This document shows, piece by piece, positions 6,864 through 15,018 of a stretch of DNA of 24,877 nucleotides. This stretch comes from Microcaldota archaeon (GTDB lineage Archaea > B1Sed10-29 > WALL01 > WAMD01). How positions within the stretch are numbered: position 1 is the first letter of the stretch; the number at the start of each line of letters is the position of its first letter. The notes beneath the pieces were generated by a model. It ran no database searches and had not been told where the DNA came from. It worked only from the letters and a program-made list of their open reading frames with translations. Position numbers and translations under genes: made by a program. The stretch spans positions 1 to 24,877 of the forward strand of contig JALWQZ010000023.1 of the NCBI GenBank assembly GCA_027077895.1. The letters are read 5' to 3'.

Positions 6864-8947
6864 TAGTGCCTCCGCTTTGGCATGTGTATATACATATAGA
6901 ACGCAAGGACTAGGAGGCCAATTGCGATTGCCAATGCTGCTATAAACACCAATGTTAGTGTGTAACTGAAGTTTGAATAAGGCGGGACATTTATTTTTAT
7001 TGACTTCTCATAACTGTTTCCAAGTTCATCAAACCATTTTATAACTATACTGTGGGGTCCAGGGGATAGTTTCTTTTGTATTTTGTTTATTATGTCATAC
7101 TGTACACCATCTATATACAACTCAGTGTTTACTGGATTGTTCTTCTTGTTCAATGATACCAATACGAGTCCTTCCTTGCCAACACTTACATTTGCTGTTA
7201 CGTTTGGTTTTGGAAGTACTGTTATCACAACTGTCCTCTCGTCTTCACTGCCCCCACCTGTTACCTTTACAGACACTGTTTTTAGTCCTGATGTTTTGTA
7301 GTTTATTGGGAATGAGAATTTTTTCCTCTCAAGAACATCAGTTACCACACTCTGTTTTTTTACACCATCAAAGAAGTCTACATTGACAGACACTGCCTTT
7401 TCTGCCCTGTTTGTGACATAGAATGAAACGGTTCCGTTTTCGCCAACCAACACTTGTTTTGGGTATGTTAATTGCGAGATACTTATTTTGTTCCCTAGTG
7501 TTGTGTTTATTGGATATACCCATAGACCTCCCTTTGATGTAGTTATCATTAGATCCGATTCTCCTATGTGATCCGCGTTGAATTTTAGCATAGCATTCAT
7601 GCCAGAATCTGAGGAATACTGGTTGTCGTATGCGCCATAAACATACACGTTTTGGTTTGAATTTATGTATGCATATATCTGGTCTCCGAGTTGTGGTTTT
7701 TTGTTTGATAGAGCGATACTTAAACTGGGGGTATCCACTTTCTTTATCTTTAAGTCTATTGTCTTGACTGGGAGTAAATCGGAGTTTGCTGTCAAACCAC
7801 AGGTATATATGTATGAAGGATTTAGGTTTTCTGTTCTCACAGCCCAGTACACTAATTTGCTTTGGCCTGGTTCTATTATCACAACCTTAGTTGGATTCTG
7901 TATACCCACAACCTTTACCTTCCCTACACATGGAGTTAGTGTGACAGGCACTATTGTGAATCTATCTGTTGTTAGGTTGAGCCCCACAAATGTACCAGAG
8001 TTAAAACCCACTATGTTTGAAGGCCGAATCACGCTGACATTTACAGGTGGGTTTCCCTGGACTAAATTATCTATGTGTATACTCCCTATTCCTGAACTGA
8101 AATACTCCCCACCTGTTCCTTCTGTTTTCCAATCCACCGTTCCCCCTTCTCCGATATACCTTATTCTTGAATCAAATTTCCTTTCCTTTGTCCTGTAGAA
8201 TGGAATATGTGTGGCGTCCATACTCCCTGCTATGTCCCATGTAGGATCAAACGGGACCCATTTCCCTAGATACACCTCTGCCCACATATGCCCTGTTGGT
8301 CCCTGATTACCGTATGCAATTCCACCCACAAACCTAGCGGGGTATCCTAAACTTCTGGCAAGTGTGACAAATAGGGTTGCATACTCTACGCATACACCCT
8401 TTCTGTACTGTATTATTTGATCAGCACTTAGGTATTTTCCAGCATAGGATTCGTCATAGGTAATGTAATCATGCACCCACTGCATCAGTGTTGCTAGTTT
8501 TTGGAAGTCATCTACCTTTCCAGCAGTTATGTTCTTGGCTAGGTTTTTGAAGTAAGCCTCGTTGCTAGGCACTCCCTCACTTGGTTGCGTATACTCTAGA
8601 TATGGGCTTATATCATAAGACTTTGGAATGTTCTTTATTGTTTGGGCTTTAGTGTTAACATGGCAAACAACATCGTAGTGGACTATATGTGGGGGATACT
8701 TGTATTCCAGATGGGCCACGCTCACACCATTGAATTTAACGACGCTGGCGTTGCAGTGGACCGTTTGGAAACTTGTATTTTGGGGTATTGTCAGGTTCAG
8801 ATCAATTTTCTGGACTGGCCCATCAACAGTTAGGACCCCACTCACGTAAATAGTGGATTCCATCTCTGTTACTAGTTGCGATTTTACATCTGAGAGACCT
8901 AGTGGTATTATCAACAGCAGTATTATAACGAAGTAATACGCTTTCAT
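6863..8947 (-). CDS. Secreted, membrane-anchored transglutaminase-like cysteine protein
   Basis: A 694-residue exported protein with a signal peptide (about residues 1-20, MKAYYFVIILLLIIPLGLS). Residues about 130-245 form a transglutaminase-like core (papain-like fold) with the full triad: Cys186 in KGVCVEYA, His220 in GHMWAEVY and Asp234 in FDPTW. The rest is mainly beta-rich, probably Ig-like repeats (for example TYPKQVLVGENGTVSFYVTN), with many N-x-T/S sites. One C-terminal membrane helix (about 662-686) and a basic tip (PKRRH) anchor it outside the cell. Members of this family are proteases, amidases or cross-linking enzymes; the substrate here is unknown. A TATA-like box 26-27 bp before the ATG predicts a leaderless mRNA. 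The stop codon abuts the D box of the sRNA on the opposite strand. Confidence 0.85.
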   Translation of the reverse strand: MKAYYFVIILLLIIPLGLSDVKSQLVTEMESTIYVSGVLTVDGPVQKIDLNLTIPQNTSFQTVHCNASVVKFNGVSVAHLEYKYPPHIVHYDVVCHVNTKAQTIKNIPKSYDISPYLEYTQPSEGVPSNEAYFKNLAKNITAGKVDDFQKLATLMQWVHDYITYDESYAGKYLSADQIIQYRKGVCVEYATLFVTLARSLGYPARFVGGIAYGNQGPTGHMWAEVYLGKWVPFDPTWDIAGSMDATHIPFYRTKERKFDSRIRYIGEGGTVDWKTEGTGGEYFSSGIGSIHIDNLVQGNPPVNVSVIRPSNIVGFNSGTFVGLNLTTDRFTIVPVTLTPCVGKVKVVGIQNPTKVVIIEPGQSKLVYWAVRTENLNPSYIYTCGLTANSDLLPVKTIDLKIKKVDTPSLSIALSNKKPQLGDQIYAYINSNQNVYVYGAYDNQYSSDSGMNAMLKFNADHIGESDLMITTSKGGLWVYPINTTLGNKISISQLTYPKQVLVGENGTVSFYVTNRAEKAVSVNVDFFDGVKKQSVVTDVLERKKFSFPINYKTSGLKTVSVKVTGGGSEDERTVVITVLPKPNVTANVSVGKEGLVLVSLNKKNNPVNTELYIDGVQYDIINKIQKKLSPGPHSIVIKWFDELGNSYEKSIKINVPPYSNFSYTLTLVFIAALAIAIGLLVLAFYMYIHMPKRRH

Positions 8948-8969
8948 GCCAATACTAAAATATCCGAGA

Positions 8970-8978
8970 TTAAAAATA
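8970..8978 (-). promoter_or_regulatory. TATA-like box for the transglutaminase-like gene (leaderless)
   Basis: On the minus strand this reads TATTTTTAA, centred 27 bp before the ATG at 8947. No ribosome binding site precedes the ATG. It lies between this gene and the DUF373 gene, so the two same-strand genes probably have separate transcripts. Confidence 0.55.
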
Positions 8979-8985
8979 GTTTTGG

Positions 8986-10263
8986 TCAGCGGCTTATTTC
9001 AATACCACCGGGTTTTAGCATTGTGATCCTGTTTATGCTTATGTCCTTCTTCTCTTTGCCCATGTGAACTGTGATGATACCCCTCTTTGACTGAATTCCT
9101 ACAACTTCCCCAACTTCTCTATTCTGGTGAGTTACTATCATGCCTCTCTTTATGTGCCTGAGCATGAACTTCCTATACGACCTGTTTATTATTGCGAATC
9201 CGAATAGGGTAATGATTATTGCGACGATTGTGATCATTATTATGTCGATGAATGTGGGCCCCTCAAACAATGTTGATGACCACGCTAGGAAGAATTTTGC
9301 GCTTATGTCTATTATTAGATATGCTGCTATTGCTGTCACCATTGCTTTTCCATATCTCTTTATCTTTATTACCTCGCCCCTATTATACATGTCTACTATC
9401 CTGCCGCTATAAAACAGGAGTACACTTAGCAGGAGCAGGCCTAGTGATCCTATAACAAATGAGATGACCGGAGGTCCTAGACTGGCCTGGCCAACTGCCA
9501 ACAGTTTCTCGTACGTGTCGTTTGCTGAGTCTATCCCTGCCCATACAGATAATGCGAGCACTAAAAGAGTTGAAATGTATAGTGGAAAACTGGCCCTTTC
9601 GAAACTAGTTGTCTTTCTGAATGATGTAATCCAGTGTGCTAGCGCATCCTCTAGCCCGAAGCCCTTGAATATTAGGTATAGTCCTAGGACTCCAAGTGTT
9701 ATGCTTAGCGACAGTTTCTGCATCCCCATGGTGTAGACTATTGCATATAAGACTAGGATTATACCTGGAAGGCCGAATATCAACCTAGCAAAGTGCGGGT
9801 CTTTTAGGACTTCTTTTATTAGGTAGAATGAACTCTCTATTGCCTGGGATTGTTTTATTACCACCCTCTGTATATTTGCGATTTTAGTGATCCCCTGTAT
9901 TACGGGTATCAACTGTTCGTCATCAGCACCATCGCTCACCAGCACGACGTCTTCAAATTTGTATTTGTCCTTTAGGTTTTCTAACTGCCTTGCAACTTCC
10001 CTGTCAGCCTTTATCCCCCTGTCTCTGTGGCCAGTTATGACTGCGATTTCTACATCTTCACCGAGTTCCTTCATCTCTCTGTACGCCTTTATTGCACCAA
10101 ATATTGCATTTGCGTCTGATTCCCCAGGATCAGATATTGCTAGAATTTCAGCGGCCTTTATACATGCCTTTTCTCCAACTATGGGACCCTTTAGGGAAGT
10201 CTTTTTTCCTAGATCATCATCCCTATCCACTGTTATGACCAAAGTTTTAACCTTCCTGACCAT
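8986..10263 (-). CDS. DUF373 family integral membrane protein
   Basis: A 425-residue protein of an archaeal family of unknown function (PF04123). Residues 1 to about 150 are a soluble alpha/beta domain with VKTLVITVDRDDDLG at the start and acidic motifs VLVSDGADDEQ (about 107-117). The middle (about 160-365) has several hydrophobic segments, likely six or seven membrane helices (for example LPGIILVLYAIVYTMG, FVIGSLGLLLLSVLLFY and IIMITIVAIIITLFGFA). The last 60 residues form a small beta-rich domain (GMIVTHQNREVGEVVG), reminiscent of the beta domain after the helices of MscS-type channels. The start is the ATG at 10261-10263. No biochemical function is established to my knowledge; a membrane sensor or channel role is only a guess. 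Confidence 0.8.
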   Translation of the reverse strand: MVRKVKTLVITVDRDDDLGKKTSLKGPIVGEKACIKAAEILAISDPGESDANAIFGAIKAYREMKELGEDVEIAVITGHRDRGIKADREVARQLENLKDKYKFEDVVLVSDGADDEQLIPVIQGITKIANIQRVVIKQSQAIESSFYLIKEVLKDPHFARLIFGLPGIILVLYAIVYTMGMQKLSLSITLGVLGLYLIFKGFGLEDALAHWITSFRKTTSFERASFPLYISTLLVLALSVWAGIDSANDTYEKLLAVGQASLGPPVISFVIGSLGLLLLSVLLFYSGRIVDMYNRGEVIKIKRYGKAMVTAIAAYLIIDISAKFFLAWSSTLFEGPTFIDIIMITIVAIIITLFGFAIINRSYRKFMLRHIKRGMIVTHQNREVGEVVGIQSKRGIITVHMGKEKKDISINRITMLKPGGIEISR

Positions 10264-10275
10264 AATTTAACACTA

Positions 10276-10306
10276 AATTTATATAGCGCGGCTAAGTTTA
10301 TATATC
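10276..10306. promoter_or_regulatory. Divergent promoter region between DUF373 and SPFH genes
   Basis: Two TATA-like boxes lie in this 64-bp gap. TTTATATA at 10297-10304 is centred 27 bp before the ATG at 10328, so the SPFH message is predicted to start at or next to its start codon. On the minus strand the same box (TATATAAA) or AATTTATATA at 10276-10285 could serve DUF373. Confidence 0.55.
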
Positions 10307-10327
10307 TGACTGTAGTAGGGGGTTGTG

Positions 10328-11371
10328 ATGAGGTTTACTAAGAGGCAAGTTAAGAAGCCAGTAGATAGGCGGGACGTCTATATATTTCTTTTTATACTCA
10401 TAATTGGATTTTTCGTTTTGTTAGGTTTGTTTTATTTGACCTTGATAGGCAATCTCGGGTTCTTGATAGGTTTGTTGGTGCTACTCGGTATTCTATATTT
10501 TATCACTCCACCATTTATAGTTGAAGTCAAAGAGTATGAAAGGGCAGTTGTGTTTAGGTTAGGGAGATTCGTTAAAATCCTTGGCCCAGGTCTGCATATT
10601 TTGACACCGTTCACAGATGAGGCAGTTGTAGTTGATATGAGAGTTCAAACAATAGACGTGCCGAAACAAAAGGTGGTCACAAAGGATGAAATTGAGATTA
10701 CAATTGATGCTATCATATACTACAAGGTCGTTGACGTAAAGAAGGCAATCATAGATGTTAGAGATTATAGAGAGGCAGCCGTTAGTGCCACTTATGCTCA
10801 TTTAAGAGATATAATCGGGAAGATGTCACTTAGTGAGGTGCTCTCGAATATAGATAGAATCAACAAACTCGTTTATCATGGTTTAAAGCCGATGGCGGAG
10901 GAGTGGGGGGTCTCTGTTGACAAGGTTGAGATAAAGGAAGTTTACCTTCCAGATGAGGTTATCAATGCAATGCACAGGAAGAAGGCAGCAGAGGAATTGA
11001 AGAAGGCAGCAGAGCAGGAAGCATTGGCTAATGCCATACGTATAGATGCGGTCAGGGAGGCTGCAGGTAAATTGAATGAACCAGCGTTGCAGTACTTGTA
11101 CTTAGAGGCACTCAAGAAGGTGGCTGAGGGTAGGTCTAGCAAGATTTTGTTCCCTGTTGAGTTGAGCAAGATGGCAGAGAGAATTGCTGGTGTCACTGGC
11201 AAGGACTACAAAACGGTTGAGTCAGATTTGAAGAAACAGTTTAGAGAATTTGTCAAGAACGAGGAGATTAACGTAAAGGGCTCAAATAAACATGTTAAGG
11301 AGTATCTAAAAAAGAGGCCAAAGACAAACAGAGTGAAGACAACCCACACCCGCACCAAGGTGTCCAAATGA
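10328..11371 (+). CDS. SPFH-domain membrane protein (stomatin/prohibitin family)
   Basis: A membrane scaffold protein of the stomatin type, 347 residues. Two hydrophobic stretches lie near the N-terminus (about 18-58), followed by the SPFH domain (about 62-220): VKEYERAVVFRLGRF, GPGLHILTPF and VVDMRVQTIDVPKQ are classic. A helical coiled-coil region follows (AAEELKKAAEQEALAN), then a basic tail (EYLKKRPKTNRVK). In archaea stomatins often sit beside a NfeD-type protein or membrane protease; here the partner is a small membrane protein that overlaps by ATGA, and a membrane Lon is encoded about 4 kb away. The ATG at 10328 is preferred over a GTG 3 bp earlier because of the TATA spacing and a GGGGG stretch 5 nt upstream. 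Confidence 0.9.
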   Translation: MRFTKRQVKKPVDRRDVYIFLFILIIGFFVLLGLFYLTLIGNLGFLIGLLVLLGILYFITPPFIVEVKEYERAVVFRLGRFVKILGPGLHILTPFTDEAVVVDMRVQTIDVPKQKVVTKDEIEITIDAIIYYKVVDVKKAIIDVRDYREAAVSATYAHLRDIIGKMSLSEVLSNIDRINKLVYHGLKPMAEEWGVSVDKVEIKEVYLPDEVINAMHRKKAAEELKKAAEQEALANAIRIDAVREAAGKLNEPALQYLYLEALKKVAEGRSSKILFPVELSKMAERIAGVTGKDYKTVESDLKKQFREFVKNEEINVKGSNKHVKEYLKKRPKTNRVKTTHTRTKVSK

Positions 11372-11799
11372 TCCCCAACTACCTAATCCCTCTTATTCTT
11401 TCAATAACCCCTGGAGTTGAGGTTAGAGGGGCGGTTTTGTATTCCAGGTTTGCTGGTCTAGGCTTGTTCACTGGGTATATTCTACCAATTCTTGCTAGCA
11501 CCCTGATAATCCCTCTGGTCTATGCTGGCGTTTACTATTTTTTGGATTTATTGATGATATTTTCGCCCGTTAGGAGGATGGTTTTGAAAACGAGGGAAAA
11601 GGTTTCTAGATACACAGAGAAGTACCAGTTCGGGGGCCTGCTGCTGTTTGTGGCGATTCCATTCCCAGGGAGTGGCTTGTACACCGGATCTCTAGGGGCT
11701 GCCATTTTGGGCATAAAAAAGAGGATTGCCGTACCTGCACTTCTAATTGGGAATCTACTAGCCTTCCTCATAATCCTGGGGCTATCCTACCTCCTGTAA
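11368..11799 (+). CDS. Small multidrug-export family (PF06695) membrane protein
   Basis: A very hydrophobic 143-residue protein with about four membrane segments. The motif ITPGVEVRGAVLYSRFAG near the start and AIPFPGSGLYTGSLGAAILGI (about 95-115) match the family named putative small multi-drug export protein. That name is old, the transport role is not well shown, and the fold is related to DedA-like membrane proteins. Its ATG overlaps the stop of the SPFH gene (ATGA), so it is translated from the same mRNA and may work with the SPFH protein in the membrane. Confidence 0.78.
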   Translation: MIPNYLIPLILSITPGVEVRGAVLYSRFAGLGLFTGYILPILASTLIIPLVYAGVYYFLDLLMIFSPVRRMVLKTREKVSRYTEKYQFGGLLLFVAIPFPGSGLYTGSLGAAILGIKKRIAVPALLIGNLLAFLIILGLSYLL

Positions 11800-11808
11800 G
11801 CCTTATTT

Positions 11809-12615
11809 CTAGATGGACTCTATGAATGCACCTATCACTATGAACAACACACTTAGACCTACCATTATCCCAATGTCTCTCCATATTACCCTGTATTTTG
11901 TGTGTCCTCTCATTATGGCTGCGGACATGACACCCCCGGCAACCCCACCTATCAGGTACCCAGTTATTTCAAATATTCCGTGTGGTAGTAGCCTAACGGT
12001 GCTGACGGGTAGTGCTATGAGATAGGCCAATGAGTTAGAGATTCCCATTGTTCTTGAGAACTGGTTTGAGGTTACCCCTATCAATACCCCTACGATGCTG
12101 GCGTTCCATGTTATCACGTATATGGCCCCTGCACCGTATAAGAAGGAGAACAGAAGGACAAATGCAAGAACTTGCAGATTGTTCATGAGTATGCAAGCGA
12201 AACCGCACGGGCTAGCAATATGCCCCTGCACTGCAATTGTGTGGATTGCCTTCAACTCACTTATTTGTGGGTTAAATATTTTTGTTGCTATCCCGTTTGG
12301 GAGTAGGACGTACGCGAGGGAGATGCCTAGAACGACGCCAATAAATAGTGAACCATAGGCTTCTATTATTTTTCCGTGTCTTTCCATGAACGTTTCCTTT
12401 ATCTTTCTTTCTTCTTCTTCCTCGCTCCATATCATGTGAACTAGGAGGGGTGTTGAACCTATACACATAAGAGCCACGATTAAGTGCCCAACTTCACCCA
12501 TGTTCCCTATTATAACACCTAGCCATGTGGATACAATGCTTAGTGCCAGTCCGAATGCTATCAACCTACTAGGCCTTCTCTCTGCTGTATTTGGGCTGAG
12601 TATGAGGTCAAACAT
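11809..12615 (-). CDS. SpoIIM/DUF95-family integral membrane protein
   Basis: A 268-residue membrane protein with about six hydrophobic helices. The core motifs fit the stage II sporulation protein M family (PF01944): NNLQVLAFVLLFSFLYGAGAIYVITWNA (given here only as a region, about residues 145-172) and VRLLPHGIFEITGYLIGG (about 208-225). In Bacillus, SpoIIM belongs to a peptidoglycan-remodelling complex; archaea lack sporulation and peptidoglycan, so the role here is unknown, perhaps in membrane shaping. The ATG at 12613-12615 lies about 29 bp after a TATA-like box shared with csl4. It converges on the small membrane protein gene with only 9 bp between them. Confidence 0.8.
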   Translation of the reverse strand: MFDLILSPNTAERRPSRLIAFGLALSIVSTWLGVIIGNMGEVGHLIVALMCIGSTPLLVHMIWSEEEEERKIKETFMERHGKIIEAYGSLFIGVVLGISLAYVLLPNGIATKIFNPQISELKAIHTIAVQGHIASPCGFACILMNNLQVLAFVLLFSFLYGAGAIYVITWNASIVGVLIGVTSNQFSRTMGISNSLAYLIALPVSTVRLLPHGIFEITGYLIGGVAGGVMSAAIMRGHTKYRVIWRDIGIMVGLSVLFIVIGAFIESI

Positions 12616-12639
12616 GCTATTAATAACGTATCCACTACA

Positions 12640-12648
12640 TTTAAATAC
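12640..12648. promoter_or_regulatory. Palindromic TATA-like box between spoIIM-like gene and csl4
   Basis: ATTTAAATA is nearly self-complementary and is the only good TATA candidate for both genes in this 72-bp gap. On the minus strand it lies 25-33 bp before the SpoIIM-like ATG (leaderless). On the plus strand it would start near 12671, leaving a leader of about 17 nt with GGTGGT before csl4. It is the probable head promoter of the exosome superoperon. Confidence 0.55.
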
Positions 12649-12687
12649 TATATGCCCCCAAATTCTACTGCTTTTTTTGGTGGTAAT

Positions 12688-13287
12688 ATGGAGCCGGTAG
12701 TACCTGGAGAGTTTGTTGGATATGAGGAAGAGTTTATGCCAGGATTTGGTACTTACTCTGAGAACGGGGATGTTTACTCCTCAAACATTGGAGAACTTGA
12801 AAAGGATGTCAAGAAGAGAGAGGTCAAGGTTAAAGTTAAGACCAGAATCCCAATGTTCTTTAAGAGAGGAATGTCAGTTTATGGGAGAATTGCTCAGATG
12901 ACGGATAACATTGCGGTTGTTGATATTATTCCAATGGTAGTTGGACAGTTTTACTACGTTCCTAGACCAGTTACACACATTCTTCCAATATCTGAAGTCA
13001 AGCGAGGGTATACTACGAGTATGAGGGATGAATTTAGGATTGGAGATATAATAAAGGCAAAGATACTGAGCATGGATCAGCACACGGTCACGCTTACGAC
13101 AAAGGCGATGGATTTAGGTGTCGTTAAAGCGTTTTGTACGCAGTGTAGACACCCGTTGGTTAAAGACAAGAATGCATTGAAGTGCCCAAATTGCGGCAAC
13201 ATTGAGCATAGAAAAGTTTCTGTTGATTATGGGAAGATAGGAGGGATATTGTATGAAACTGAAGGTTCAAGAGGAGAAAGGGAATGA
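12688..13287 (+). CDS. csl4: Exosome cap protein Csl4 (S1 and zinc-ribbon domains)
   Basis: An RNA-binding cap subunit of the archaeal exosome, which recruits RNA and the DnaG adaptor to the Rrp41-Rrp42 ring. The 199-residue protein has the N-terminal domain (VVPGEFVGYEEEFMPGFGTY), a central S1 domain (about 55-142; RGMSVYGRIAQM, RIGDIIKAKIL) and a C-terminal zinc ribbon with Cys150, Cys153, Cys166 and Cys169 (CTQC, CPNC). The frame is open upstream, but the ATG at 12688 is chosen because it follows GGTGGT by 3 nt and starts at the conserved domain. It opens the long superoperon and overlaps rpoL by 35 bp. It is separated from rrp4-rrp41-rrp42 by about 5 kb. Confidence 0.93.
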   Translation: MEPVVPGEFVGYEEEFMPGFGTYSENGDVYSSNIGELEKDVKKREVKVKVKTRIPMFFKRGMSVYGRIAQMTDNIAVVDIIPMVVGQFYYVPRPVTHILPISEVKRGYTTSMRDEFRIGDIIKAKILSMDQHTVTLTTKAMDLGVVKAFCTQCRHPLVKDKNALKCPNCGNIEHRKVSVDYGKIGGILYETEGSRGERE

Positions 13288-13546
13288 GTTGATAATTGAG
13301 ATTGAGGGCGAAGAGCATAGTTTCCCAGCCTTGGTTGCATGGGCCTTGTTGCAGGATCCAAATGTCGAGTTTGCTGTTTATGATAAGGAGCACCCTTTAG
13401 TTGGCAATGCTAAGTTGTACGTTAAGACGAAGAGAGGTTCTCCTTGGAATGCACTGAAGAAGGCAGTTTCAACGATAGAAAATGAATTTGATGAATTGCT
13501 AAAATTGACTGAGGAGAAAAAGACAACCAAGAAGAAAAAGAAGTGA
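13253..13546 (+). CDS. rpoL: DNA-directed RNA polymerase subunit L (Rpo11)
   Basis: The archaeal counterpart of eukaryotic Rpb11, which pairs with subunit D to form the assembly platform of RNA polymerase. The 97-residue protein has the family signatures HSFPALVAWALLQDPNVEFAVYD (seen at about 22-44), EHPLVGNAKLYVKT and SPWNALKKA. It ends with a Lys-rich tail (KKTTKKKKK). The start is 35 bp inside csl4; a GGAGGG motif precedes the ATG and supports it. Linkage of rpoL to an exosome gene is common in archaea. Confidence 0.93.
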   Translation: MKLKVQEEKGNELIIEIEGEEHSFPALVAWALLQDPNVEFAVYDKEHPLVGNAKLYVKTKRGSPWNALKKAVSTIENEFDELLKLTEEKKTTKKKKK

Positions 13547-13550
13547 TATT

Positions 13551-14126
13551 GTGATAAAACCCTTGGCTAGGCAGATTGGCTTTGACGATGGTCACTTCTT
13601 GAAGGCCGATAATTATACGCCATTAGTTGGGACTGTTGTTAGGGGCAATGAATTGATTGAAGGCTTTTTGTTTGATAGGGTATCTGTTGATGGTGATGAC
13701 TCTGGTCAAGTTGTTTCTAAACTTATTTCTAATTCAAAGTTTTATGACACATTGAAGGTAGTGTTTTTTAAGGGTGTCACGCTCGGCGGTTTTAACGTGA
13801 TAGACATACGGGATCTCAGTAATGAACTGTCCTTGCCTGTGATTGTTGTCTTGAGGAGACTTCCTGATATGAAAAGTATAGAGGCAGCATTGTTGAAGGT
13901 TGAAAACAGTAAAGGGAAACTTGAGAGGATGAAGCACGCTGGTAGGATATATGAGGTGCCCAGGCCTAAGGGGAAGTTGTACTTCCAAAAGGCAGGTGTT
14001 GGCAAGAGGGAGGCAAAGGAATTAATTGAGATGAGTATAAAAACAGGGAACATTCCAGAGAGTCTTAGGATAAGCCATTTAATTGCCAGTGCGGTTACAC
14101 TAGGTGAAAGTAGGAGGAGGGCGTGA
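13551..14126 (+). CDS. DUF99 family protein (endonuclease V-like fold)
   Basis: A 191-residue protein of the archaeal DUF99 family (PF01949). Motifs are IGFDDGHF near residue 9, GTVVRGNELIEGFLFDRVSVDG (about 27-48), LGGFNVIDIRDLS (about 77-89) and LPVIVVLRRLPD. The family has been linked by fold to endonuclease V, so a nucleic-acid role is likely, but no activity is firmly known to me. The start is a GTG 4 bases after the rpoL stop. The stop overlaps the ATG of the signal peptidase gene by one base (TGATG). It is a regular neighbour of exosome and RNA polymerase genes in archaea. Confidence 0.85.
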   Translation: MIKPLARQIGFDDGHFLKADNYTPLVGTVVRGNELIEGFLFDRVSVDGDDSGQVVSKLISNSKFYDTLKVVFFKGVTLGGFNVIDIRDLSNELSLPVIVVLRRLPDMKSIEAALLKVENSKGKLERMKHAGRIYEVPRPKGKLYFQKAGVGKREAKELIEMSIKTGNIPESLRISHLIASAVTLGESRRRA

Positions 14127-14914
14127 TGAAACTAAATCTATCCAGATATGACCCAGCAGAGTGGTTAAAAAAGAGGTACAACCTAGAGGGCTGGAAGGCA
14201 GAGTTGGTCGATGTTGCAGTAGGCTTTCTCATTGCTGCGGTTATATACTATGGGATAATGCCACTGTTTTTAGGGGCCTACCCTCCGGCAACAATCGTGG
14301 AGAGTTGCTCAATGGCTGGAACACTGCAGGTTGGGGATGTTGTTTTGTTGAAGGGTATTAGTTTTAACGAAATAAATGCACCTTTAGTTAGGCTCAACAC
14401 CACGAACATCAGTTTTAGGATTGTTCCTAACACCTGGAGAACCGCTCAGGCTAGGGAACTGATATTCAAGGACGGCACCCCTAGGGTTGTCAATATAACT
14501 AGAAATGGGGACATTGTTGTTTACCACTCCCCACTGTCTGGTAAGCAGATTATACATAGAGTTATTGCGAAGGTTGTCACATCTAACGGAGGGCATTTTT
14601 TGATAACTAAGGGGGATGCCAACACAATCCCTGATCAGGCCAAGATAACATGTGCCCAGTGGGTGGTTGAGGGCAAGTACTACCGATGTGTTGAACTTTC
14701 TCCAACTATAAATGAGACGTGCCAGTATCCTAGAGACAAGGGGTGGCCAGGGTGTATATCCAGTCCTGTTCCGATGAATCATGTCGTTGGTAAGGTAATA
14801 TTTGATATACCTCTAATTGGGCAGGTGAAACTCATACTCCTTGATATTGTGACACTTGGGCATGCTTACCCTACAGGGGTTTTCTGCAAGGCACCATTGT
14901 TCCAGATAAAGTAA
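14126..14914 (+). CDS. Signal peptidase I (archaeal Sec11 type)
   Basis: The membrane serine protease that removes signal peptides from exported proteins. The 262-residue protein has one membrane helix (about 28-50) and then the extracytoplasmic catalytic domain. Ser62 lies in ESCSMAGTL, where most relatives have SMxP (Gly replaces Pro here). The catalytic His of the archaeal Ser-His form is His144 in QIIHRVI, and Asp164 and Asp170 lie in TKGDANTIPDQ. Six Cys residues and three N-x-T/S sites in the outer part suggest disulfides or glycans. The ATG at 14126 follows GGAGGAGGG; a GTG 3 bp earlier is too close to it. Its position inside the exosome superoperon is unusual. Confidence 0.88.
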   Translation: MKLNLSRYDPAEWLKKRYNLEGWKAELVDVAVGFLIAAVIYYGIMPLFLGAYPPATIVESCSMAGTLQVGDVVLLKGISFNEINAPLVRLNTTNISFRIVPNTWRTAQARELIFKDGTPRVVNITRNGDIVVYHSPLSGKQIIHRVIAKVVTSNGGHFLITKGDANTIPDQAKITCAQWVVEGKYYRCVELSPTINETCQYPRDKGWPGCISSPVPMNHVVGKVIFDIPLIGQVKLILLDIVTLGHAYPTGVFCKAPLFQIK

Positions 14915-14920
14915 GATAAA

Positions 14921-14930
14921 GTTTTTAAAT
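14921..14930 (+). promoter_or_regulatory. TATA-like box for the rpl15e operon
   Basis: GTTTTTAAAT lies 7 bp after the signal peptidase stop. A start site about 26 nt downstream (near 14952) would leave a leader of about 67 nt before rpl15e, the longest leader predicted in the window. Confidence 0.5.
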
Positions 14931-14951
14931 GGTCTGTGCCAAAATAGACAT

Positions 14952-15003
14952 GTTCTAGTTACGGCGAATGTTGGCGATGCGAAATGCTATGCCAGAACGC
15001 CGT
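14952..15003 (+). promoter_or_regulatory. Structured leader upstream of rpl15e (possible cis-regulator)
   Basis: The leader can fold into a hairpin: ACGGCG (14961-14966) pairs perfectly with CGCCGT (14998-15003), and TTGGC (14971-14975) pairs with GCCAG (14991-14995) inside it. GTTCT (14952-14956) is also a perfect complement of AGAAC (14995-14999), which overlaps the outer arm, so the two folds exclude each other. The Shine-Dalgarno GGAGGTG begins 4 nt after the stem. This could be an autoregulatory site or a chance fold. Confidence 0.35.
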
Positions 15004-15018
15004 GTTGGAGGTGTTTGA

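Noticed and set aside
7665..8198. Plus-strand open frame of 177 codons
   Set aside because: It lies wholly antisense to the transglutaminase-like gene, has no family motif and no start signals, and its composition is that of a shadow frame.
14952..15010. H/ACA guide RNA in the rpl15e leader
   Set aside because: The hairpin has only a small internal loop, no convincing pseudouridylation pocket or K-turn, and no ANA box at the right distance after the stem.
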